From Sphingobacteriales bacterium (lineage in GTDB: Bacteria; Bacteroidota; Bacteroidia; Chitinophagales; Chitinophagaceae), in contig JACQDV010000025.1 of the NCBI GenBank assembly GCA_016200915.1, positions 1 through 64,000 of the forward strand: 64,000 bases of DNA. The letters run 5' to 3'. Shown one piece after another: positions 57,919 through 64,000 of the stretch (positions are counted from its first letter, which is position 1; each line of letters begins with the position of its first letter). The notes beneath the pieces were generated by a model. It saw only the letters and a list, made by a program, of their open reading frames with translations, ran no database searches and was not told where the DNA came from. The translations under genes and the position numbers were made by a program.

Positions 57919-58398
57919 GCCGCAGATTCGCAGATTGAAGGACGGATAAGAAGATTATTTAAACTTCAGATCATATGACCACATTTAATGAAAAAGATTT
58001 CCCATTACAAGATGAAACAGGAATGCTGATTGGTGTTGGAATGGAGATTCACCGGTTGTTGGGTAAAGGATTCCTTGAAATAGTTTATAAAGATGCTTTT
58101 TAATACGAAATGAAGCAACGACAGGTTACCTATGAAAGAGAGAAAGAATACACTGTCCAATACAAAGAAATTATACTGCCTCATAAATTTTATGCAGACT
58201 TCGTAGTTTTTGATCAGATAATATTAGAACTAAAAGCAAAAGAAGGAATCGCCAATGAAGATATGGCCCAGGCAATGAACTATCTGGCTGTATCTAAATG
58301 TAAAGTTGCTTTAATTCTAAACTTTGGAACTGGATCATTACAAATAAAACGGGTTGTTCTTTCCAAATAATCTGCGTCACAATCTGCGAATCTGCGGC
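57919..58398. mobile_element. Candidate cassette: GxxExxY gene between 18-bp inverted repeats
   Basis: GCCGCAGATTCGCAGATT at 57919-57936 and its exact reverse complement at 58381-58398 bracket the broken GxxExxY gene. The right arm is preceded by a further partial copy (AATCTGCGTCAC at 58369). No target-site duplication was recognised. Treating this as a mobile unit is inference. Confidence 0.55.
57975..58370 (+). pseudogene. GxxExxY protein (PDDEXK_3), interrupted by a nonsense codon
   Basis: The frame opens at ATG 57975 and reads MTTFNEKDFPLQDETG ... LLGKGFLEIVYKDAF, then meets TAA at 58101-58103 and continues YEMKQRQVTYEREKEY in the same frame. The family motif GFLEIVY is before the stop, and the PD-(D/E)XK-type residues (YADFVVFDQIILELKAKEG) are after it. 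Family members have a residue such as Gln at the stop position, so CAA to TAA is the likely change. Total 131 codons, the usual family length. An ATG at 58110 could still give an 86-residue fragment that lacks the name-giving motif. Confidence 0.88.
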
Positions 58399-58404
58399 TA
58401 ATTG

Positions 58405-60087
58405 CTACTTCACCTTTTTATACTCTACATAAAAATTCTTATCAAACAAATCTGTCGTTAATTCTTCGGCTGATTTAAAGTTTGTTCTGAATTTTTGCCA
58501 GTTCTCTGTGGCAATAAAATAACCTTTCTTTCCATCTTTATCAGCAGGAAGTTTGATAGGCATATTAAATCCTTTTATACAATTTGTCCAGCGGTAGTTG
58601 AGCAGAATGCTGCCTTTTTCAACAGTAGTATAGTATTCCAGTACAGGAATTCTTATGTCTCTTAAATACTGATCAAACACTTTGGATAAACCGGTACCAC
58701 TTCTCACCGCAATGTATTCTTCAATTTCTTTGGAGGTAACTGTTTTGTGATAATACTTTTCATTCAGTCCGTGCAGGATATTCCTGAACAATGTATCGTT
58801 ATCAATTATTTGCCTGACCGTATGCATCAGGTTAGCTCCTTTGGGATACATATCTCCGCTACCTTGTTTATTGACACCATATTCTCCGATAATGGTTTTA
58901 ATATTTCTTATTCCATTTCGTTGTCCCTGTACATAAGCATCACCGGCAGCTTTACCAAAATAATATTCTGTGTACAAAGTTTCACTATAATCAGTAATAC
59001 CTTCATGCACCCACATATCAGCAATGTCTTTAGTAGTGATATTATTAGCAAACCATTCATGTCCGCTTTCATGCACAATAATATAATCCCATTTTAATCC
59101 CCATCCGGTATTGGAAAGATCACGACCCAAATAGCCATACATAAATTTATTACCATAAGCAATGGCACTTTGGTGCTCCATTCCCAAATGAGGACTCTCC
59201 ACCAGTTTATAACCATCTTCATAAAAAGGGTAGGGGCCAAACCAATATTCAAGTGCCTTCATCATACTATCTGTTCCACCGGGAATATGCGCTTTTGCTT
59301 TTGCTTCATCACATTTTAAAAACCAATAGTTAATATTTAGTTTACCTTTTAATCCATTATACTCTTCGCTCCAGTTAACATATTTACCAATGTATGGAAT
59401 GATATTATAATTATTGATGGGCTGAGATACATTCCACATATAAGTTGCAGTGCCATCATTATTATCAAGCCTGGTGGAAAGTGTACCATTGCCAACAGCA
59501 TTCAATGAATCAGGAACAGTAATGTTGAGTACCGCACCAAAATCAGGTTTATCACTCTGGTGATCTTTGCAGGGATACCAAACACTGGCGCCTAATCCCT
59601 GGCAGGCAACAGAAACCCACGGACTACCCGTACAATCAGTCTTCCAAATCCATCCGCCATCCCATGGTGGATTCACTGCTTCTCTTGGCTTGCCACTGAA
59701 ATAAATAACAACAGACTGGTTCGTGTTTATTTTTAACCTGGTTGGAAAATCAATCCAATACACATTTCCTTCTCTTGTAAAATTTAATTGCTGGTCTTTG
59801 TATTCAACTTTATCAATCTGCATTGGTTCCTGCAGATCAATCTGCATTTTTTTCCCGGGTTGCAGCACTTTAAAATCAATTCCATTTTTGCCGCTGATAG
59901 TTTTATTAGCAATATCAGGTTTTACATCAATAGTGTAATGGGTAACATCCCACCATGTTCTTTCAGGGCCAAGACTTCCACGTAAACTATCCTGCCGGGT
60001 AAATGCCTGTTTTTTATTGAATGACTGTGCAAATGAGAAATAAGAAATCAGAAATAATAAATTAGAAAGGAGGAGGTATCTTTTCAT
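58405..60087 (-). CDS. Secreted M1 family metallopeptidase
   Basis: 560 residues with a signal peptide ending YFSFAQ. The zinc site HESGHEW (about residues 341-347) is followed by the glutamate in DMWVHEGITDY about 18 residues later, giving HExxH-x18-E. The substrate-binding exopeptidase motif of aminopeptidase N is represented by GMEHQSAIAYG (HMEN-like). Shorter than full APN (no C-terminal ARM domain). Diverges from the peptide-binding protein gene by only 28 bp, suggesting joint peptide use. Confidence 0.92.
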   Translation of the reverse strand: MKRYLLLSNLLFLISYFSFAQSFNKKQAFTRQDSLRGSLGPERTWWDVTHYTIDVKPDIANKTISGKNGIDFKVLQPGKKMQIDLQEPMQIDKVEYKDQQLNFTREGNVYWIDFPTRLKINTNQSVVIYFSGKPREAVNPPWDGGWIWKTDCTGSPWVSVACQGLGASVWYPCKDHQSDKPDFGAVLNITVPDSLNAVGNGTLSTRLDNNDGTATYMWNVSQPINNYNIIPYIGKYVNWSEEYNGLKGKLNINYWFLKCDEAKAKAHIPGGTDSMMKALEYWFGPYPFYEDGYKLVESPHLGMEHQSAIAYGNKFMYGYLGRDLSNTGWGLKWDYIIVHESGHEWFANNITTKDIADMWVHEGITDYSETLYTEYYFGKAAGDAYVQGQRNGIRNIKTIIGEYGVNKQGSGDMYPKGANLMHTVRQIIDNDTLFRNILHGLNEKYYHKTVTSKEIEEYIAVRSGTGLSKVFDQYLRDIRIPVLEYYTTVEKGSILLNYRWTNCIKGFNMPIKLPADKDGKKGYFIATENWQKFRTNFKSAEELTTDLFDKNFYVEYKKVK

Positions 60088-60115
60088 TTGGTAAATTTAG
60101 TTTTTTAAACCAGCG

Positions 60116-61759
60116 ATGAAATTAAAAAATCCCTTGCTTACTGTTAAATATTTTTGCATTGTGCTCTTGTTTTTTTTATCAGCGGCCTGTAATAATGCTG
60201 AAAAGAAAAATAACTTATCAGTTTTTCGTTATAATGAATCCGCAGGAATAAGTTCATTAGATCCTGCTTTTGCAAAAAACCAGGCTATTATGTGGCCGGT
60301 GCATCAATTGTACAACACCTTAGTGGAAGTGGATAGTAATCTTAATATCGTTCCTTCATTAGCTAAAAGCTGGGATATATCAGATGATAATTTGATTTTT
60401 ACTTTTCATTTAAGAACAGATGTGGTCTTTCATGATAATGATGCTTTTCCAAGTGGAAAGGGGAGGCAATTGAATGCTGAAGATGTAGTATATAGTTTAC
60501 AACGAATAACAGATAAAACAGTCGCCAGTCCTGGTGCATGGATATTTAATAAAAGAGTGGACAGTGCTGATGGTTTTAAAGCTACTGATGACAGTACCTT
60601 TCAATTAAAGCTCACCAAACCATTTCATCCCATACTTGGATTGTTGAGTATGCAATATTGTTCAATGGTGCCTAAAGAAGTAGTGGAAAAGTATGGAAAA
60701 GAATTTCGCCGTCATCCCTGTGGCACAGGTCCTTTCCGGTTAAAAGAATGGGCGGAAGGACAAGCATTGATCTTAACAAAGAATGAAAATTATTTTGAGC
60801 AGGATGAATATGGCAGACGTCTGCCATATTTGGATGCCATTAAAATTTCTTTTCTGGATAGTAAAGCAACTGAGTTCTTAGAATTTCAGCAGGGACGATT
60901 AGACTTTATTGATGATATAGATGCATCGTTTAAAGATGAGATATTAACGAAGAAAGGAGCGTTGCGCAAAGACTGGATTGGCAGGATTGAATTGCAGAAA
61001 CATCCTTATCTCAATATTGGTTATTTGGGAATGCTGGTTGATTCAACAAAAGAAATAGCTAAATCATCACCGCTACTTAATAAAAAAATCAGGCAGGCAA
61101 TCAATTATGGATTCGACAGAAGAAGGATGATTATGTACCTGCGTAACTCAATAGGAATACCAGCCGAGAGTGGTTTTCTTCCTGCTGGATTACCTTCCTT
61201 TGATTCAACAATAGTAAAAGGCTATTCATACGATCCTGAAAAAGCAAAACAATTACTCAAAGAAGCTGGTTATCCTAACGGAAATGGATTGCCTGCTATT
61301 AAACTGCTTACTATTCCTCAATATGCAGATATGGGGACTTATATAGCCCGTGAATTACAAGAGATAGGTTTGAACATACAGGTAGAAGCAGTACAAAAAA
61401 GTTTTTTATTAGATGCTACTGCTAAAAGTGAGGCTAACTTCTTCCGTGCCAGCTGGATTGCTGATTACCCGGATGCAGAGAATTATTTAAGTGTGTTTTA
61501 CAGCAAGAACCCTTCACCACCTAATTATACCCGCTATAAAAATCCGGCTTTTGATCAATTGTATGAAAAGGCATTACTGGAGAAAAATGATTCCGCCCGT
61601 TTTCAATTATACCGGCAGGCAGATCAAATAGCCATTAATGACGCTCCGGTAGTTCCTTTGTGGTATGATATGATTATCCATTTAGTGCATAATAATATAA
61701 ATGGGTTTACGCCAAATGGATTGAACCTGCTTGAGCTTAGAAGAGTACAAAAAAAGTAA
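60116..61759 (+). CDS. ABC-type peptide-binding lipoprotein (SBP family 5)
   Basis: 547 residues with lipobox SAAC near residue 25. Family 5 motifs: SSLDPAFAKNQAIMWPVHQL, LAKSWDISDDNLIFTFHLRT and NAEDVVYSLQRIT. It binds oligopeptides or dipeptides for an ABC importer. No permease or ATPase genes are adjacent, so the importer is elsewhere. Neighbouring M1 peptidase could supply or process the peptides. Confidence 0.92.
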   Translation: MKLKNPLLTVKYFCIVLLFFLSAACNNAEKKNNLSVFRYNESAGISSLDPAFAKNQAIMWPVHQLYNTLVEVDSNLNIVPSLAKSWDISDDNLIFTFHLRTDVVFHDNDAFPSGKGRQLNAEDVVYSLQRITDKTVASPGAWIFNKRVDSADGFKATDDSTFQLKLTKPFHPILGLLSMQYCSMVPKEVVEKYGKEFRRHPCGTGPFRLKEWAEGQALILTKNENYFEQDEYGRRLPYLDAIKISFLDSKATEFLEFQQGRLDFIDDIDASFKDEILTKKGALRKDWIGRIELQKHPYLNIGYLGMLVDSTKEIAKSSPLLNKKIRQAINYGFDRRRMIMYLRNSIGIPAESGFLPAGLPSFDSTIVKGYSYDPEKAKQLLKEAGYPNGNGLPAIKLLTIPQYADMGTYIARELQEIGLNIQVEAVQKSFLLDATAKSEANFFRASWIADYPDAENYLSVFYSKNPSPPNYTRYKNPAFDQLYEKALLEKNDSARFQLYRQADQIAINDAPVVPLWYDMIIHLVHNNINGFTPNGLNLLELRRVQKK

Positions 61760-61884
61760 TTATACCAATTGTTTGCAGGTAAACTTCCTGTTATACGATT
61801 ACGAAATCGAACTTTTTAGTGCTTTCGTCGAAAAGAAATTGAAAAGCTTGCATCAAAAAAAAATCATATCTATGTTTGTGTCCC

Positions 61885-61962
61885 CTCCAATATTTATGTA
61901 ACACCAGGCATATCCAGAGAAACTCTTTATTAGTATTCTTATCTCCAATACTTATGTAACAC
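61885..61962. repeat. Pair of direct repeats upstream of the T9SS cargo
   Basis: CTCCAATATTTATGTAACAC (61885-61904) and CTCCAATACTTATGTAACAC (61943-61962), 58 bp apart and identical except one base, with similar following sequence (TATCC and GGGAAA-like). They sit in the promoter region of the gene at 62023; purpose unknown. Confidence 0.7.
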
Positions 61963-62022
61963 TTAACGTATCCCAGGGAAAACCATTCGTATCAAATACC
62001 TGTAACAACAAAAAGTACCCAA

Positions 62023-63270
62023 ATGAGAACGAATGGAGCTTCGCTTTGCTTAAAAGCATATTCAACAATTGTGTGTGTGTTATTAATAAACACGGCAATT
62101 TTTTCACAAAATTATTCTTTTACCAACCCAACATTGGAGTCAGGCACTGACCTTTCAACTGGTGCTGTTTACCTGTTTAAAAACGTTGCGACTAATGTTG
62201 ATGCAAGAATTCAAGTTACTGGCATGAGTGGCGGTATTACTTTAACTGCTATCGATGACAGTTCAACGGGGTTTAAAAGAGCGTTCCAGCCTTTTATAAA
62301 TGTACCGCCAAGTTCAGATGGTTATGTAGATTTTACAATAACATTTTATATAGCAGGGACCAACATTCAAGCCGTTCAGGCAATTATTCCAATGACTCCG
62401 ATTGATGTTGATGGTAATAGTTATTCAAATGGTAAACTCTATGAACAGGATCAGGTAGAGTTACAATCAGGTGGAACGTATGAATATTCATCCACCACAA
62501 CTAATCTTTCCGTTACATCCGCATCAGGCTGGGTAACGGGAAAAAATACCACAGCAGTTTCGTATCCCGGTATTGATACAACTCAAAAGGACGTTATGTT
62601 TACTGTTACCAACAGAGCCATAAGTACTCTTAAGTATCGTAGTGGTGCAAGAAACACATCCACAACCTCAGGTGAAGTAAGATATAGAAGTATTTATTTC
62701 CAATCGTTTAGTTATCCTGCACCAGTAACTTTAGCATTAGGCCCTGTATCAGAGTTTACCGGGGTAGCTAATGATAATAAAGTAAATTTAAATTTCAGTC
62801 TTTCAGAACCCACTAAGTTTTCTTCAGCTGTTATTGAAAGAGCCGTTAACAGTAAAGATTTTAAATCAATCACCGAGATTAAAACTGCTGAATTTAAAAA
62901 AGCTTACAGCTATGCTGATGCACAGGAAACAGGAACTTCTTACTATCGTTTAAAATTAGTTAGAGCTGACCGAAGCTTTGTGTACAGCAACATCCTGTCA
63001 TTTAAATCAAATGTAACCAGCAGTTTTGCTGCTTTCCCAACAATGATACAGGATAAAGTAACATTACAATTTCAAAATACCAGTAATGCTGACAGAACTG
63101 TACAAATATTTGACTACAGCGGTAAAATGGTACATACTGAAAAAATTAAAACTCAAAAAGGAACGCAAAACATCACTATATATGGACTTGATAATTTATC
63201 AACCGGTAATTATATTGTTGTAACTAAAGCTGGTGACGAAGTATTAAGTCAAAAAATTGCTAAACTGTAA
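62023..63270 (+). CDS. T9SS-secreted surface protein with C-terminal sorting domain
   Basis: 415 residues with an N-terminal signal (ending NTAIFSQ). The middle is beta-rich and unassigned (about 30-245), then an Fn3-like segment (LNFSLSEPTKFSSAVIERAV ... SYYRLKLVRADRSF). The last 80 residues are a type A T9SS sorting domain: FAAFPTMIQDKVTLQFQ, VQIFDYSGKMVHTE and LSTGNYIVVTKAGDEVLSQK. It is exported by Sec, then by the type IX machinery to the surface. No ligand is predictable. Confidence 0.9.
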   Translation: MRTNGASLCLKAYSTIVCVLLINTAIFSQNYSFTNPTLESGTDLSTGAVYLFKNVATNVDARIQVTGMSGGITLTAIDDSSTGFKRAFQPFINVPPSSDGYVDFTITFYIAGTNIQAVQAIIPMTPIDVDGNSYSNGKLYEQDQVELQSGGTYEYSSTTTNLSVTSASGWVTGKNTTAVSYPGIDTTQKDVMFTVTNRAISTLKYRSGARNTSTTSGEVRYRSIYFQSFSYPAPVTLALGPVSEFTGVANDNKVNLNFSLSEPTKFSSAVIERAVNSKDFKSITEIKTAEFKKAYSYADAQETGTSYYRLKLVRADRSFVYSNILSFKSNVTSSFAAFPTMIQDKVTLQFQNTSNADRTVQIFDYSGKMVHTEKIKTQKGTQNITIYGLDNLSTGNYIVVTKAGDEVLSQKIAKL

Positions 63271-63303
63271 CACCTGTTTAAGCTAACCTTCACCTCAACC
63301 ACT

Positions 63304-63340
63304 ACAAACTGGAGCATCATTAATGCTTCAGTTTGTTTTT
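63304..63340 (+). terminator. Terminator between the T9SS cargo and msrA
   Basis: 14-bp stem (63304-63317 with 63323-63336) with a 5-nt loop and one wobble pair, followed by a T run that favours rightward termination. Confidence 0.85.
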
Positions 63341-63970
63341 AAACACCTTCTGAAATTTTTCTACTTTAGGGCGAATTACAAAATAGCAGTAAGGTTGTGA
63401 TCCGTTATCATTATAATAATTTTGATGATAATCTTCAGCTTTATAAAATGGAGCGGCCGGAACGATCTCCGTTACAATAGGATTTTCCCAGGCGCCGCTT
63501 TTATCTAACTCGGCTTTATACTTTTCTGCTTTCTCTTTTTGTTCCCGGTTATGATAAAAGATAGCACTGCGGTATTGAGTGCCCACATCATTACCCTGCT
63601 TGTTTAAGGTAGTAGGATCATGCACTTGCCAGAAAACCTGCAGTAAATCATCATAAGTTATTTTAGTTGGATCATATACGATCTCCAAACATTCTGCATG
63701 ACCTGTTTCACCGGTACACACTTCTTTATATGTTGGATTTTCAACATGACCACCGCTGTAACCGGAAGTTGCTTTTAATACACCTTCTAATTGCTGAAAC
63801 ACCGCCTCGGTACACCAGAAACATCCGGTACCAAAAGTGGCGGTATCTGTTTTTACATTTGCTGAAAGAGAAGTAGAATTGTCGCTCATATTCTTTTTGG
63901 GATTTTCTTTTTGTGCACAGGAATAGATGGTTGCCATGCTGCACAGTAATATAATGGATGAAATCTTCAT
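63320..63970 (-). CDS. msrA: Exported peptide methionine-S-sulfoxide reductase MsrA
   Basis: 216 residues from [18 protein letters not shown], a lipoprotein signal with lipobox IYSC. After a linker rich in Ser/Asn/Thr, the MsrA catalytic motif [16 protein letters not shown] lies near residue 46-50 of the catalytic segment; [13 protein letters not shown] and [11 protein letters not shown] are also conserved. It repairs oxidised methionine in exported proteins. The alternative start at 63991 adds seven residues before the signal. It overlaps the terminator hairpin at its 3' end. Confidence 0.93.
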   Translation of the reverse strand: MKISSIILLCSMATIYSCAQKENPKKNMSDNSTSLSANVKTDTATFGTGCFWCTEAVFQQLEGVLKATSGYSGGHVENPTYKEVCTGETGHAECLEIVYDPTKITYDDLLQVFWQVHDPTTLNKQGNDVGTQYRSAIFYHNREQKEKAEKYKAELDKSGAWENPIVTEIVPAAPFYKAEDYHQNYYNDNGSQPYCYFVIRPKVEKFQKVFKNKLKH

Positions 63971-64000
63971 TGCTTTTGCATTTAAAGTCATTTGTTTTCA

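Noticed and set aside
58110-58370. An independent 86-residue gene
   Set aside because: The conserved GxxExxY motif is found just upstream in the same frame, so this is the distal part of an interrupted gene.
61885-61962. Minimal CRISPR array
   Set aside because: Only two copies, not palindromic, and no cas genes; more likely regulatory or a duplication.

Overview
The window looks like chromosomal DNA from a Bacteroidetes, most likely a member of the Chitinophagaceae or a close relative. The evidence is AT-rich sequence with clean gene boundaries, upstream elements matching the Bacteroidetes -7 consensus TAnnTTTG instead of Shine-Dalgarno sites, a fused SecDF, a PUR-alpha-like DUF3276 protein, a secreted protein with a type IX (T9SS) sorting tail, and many lipoprotein signals. 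The family placement is inference. I see no rRNA, tRNA, prophage, integrase or CRISPR array.

Layout. 1-2.8 kb: three tandem secreted cupin genes and a zinc alcohol dehydrogenase. 2.9-4.7 kb: a membrane protein, an IS200-type HUH transposase and a cluster of REP-like hairpins. 4.8-14.8 kb: housekeeping and metabolic genes (acyl-CoA dehydrogenase, YggS, two M20 amidohydrolases of which one is frameshifted, acyl-CoA mutase large subunit, A-type Fe-S carrier) plus a DUF6364/PIN toxin-antitoxin pair under a palindromic operator. 14.9-29.2 kb: conserved core genes (secDF, serine hydrolase, aminotransferase, RlmK-like methyltransferase, CPBP protease, coaE, CBS protein, ABC exporter, DUF3276, a YbiT-like ABC-F protein with one dead ATP site, and a Bcr/CflA exporter).

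29.5-37.5 kb: a leftward cluster for periplasmic molybdenum hydroxylases. Cytochrome c is followed by a [2Fe-2S]/molybdopterin subunit pair, a second such pair, XdhC and a MobA-like nucleotidyltransferase. The catalytic subunits carry Tat signals, and the pair is tandemly duplicated. 37.6-46.2 kb: small redox enzymes and two AraC regulators. One AraC gene lies next to two copies of a 31-bp element with half-sites 21 bp apart, upstream of the carboxylesterase and the aldo/keto reductase genes, which looks like its regulon. 46.4-64 kb: acyltransferase, ThuA and LVIVD proteins, DODA-type dioxygenase, ester cyclase, AraC, amidase, amino-acid permease, NlpC/P60 hydrolase, a broken GxxExxY gene between 18-bp inverted repeats, M1 peptidase, oligopeptide-binding protein, a T9SS cargo and an exported MsrA.

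Several layers of dispersed repeats overlie the genes: REP-like hairpins, degenerate 7-bp-period word repeats that enter at least three coding sequences, an ACCTnACAGGTCT palindrome used as a terminator, a CGTCATTGCGAG palindrome and a CGCAAAG-type element. The most interesting items are the heptamer repeats inside genes, the inverted-repeat-bounded GxxExxY cassette, the asymmetric ABC-F protein, the predicted AraC operators and the duplicated molybdenum hydroxylase operon. I did not find one large, clearly new multigene system.
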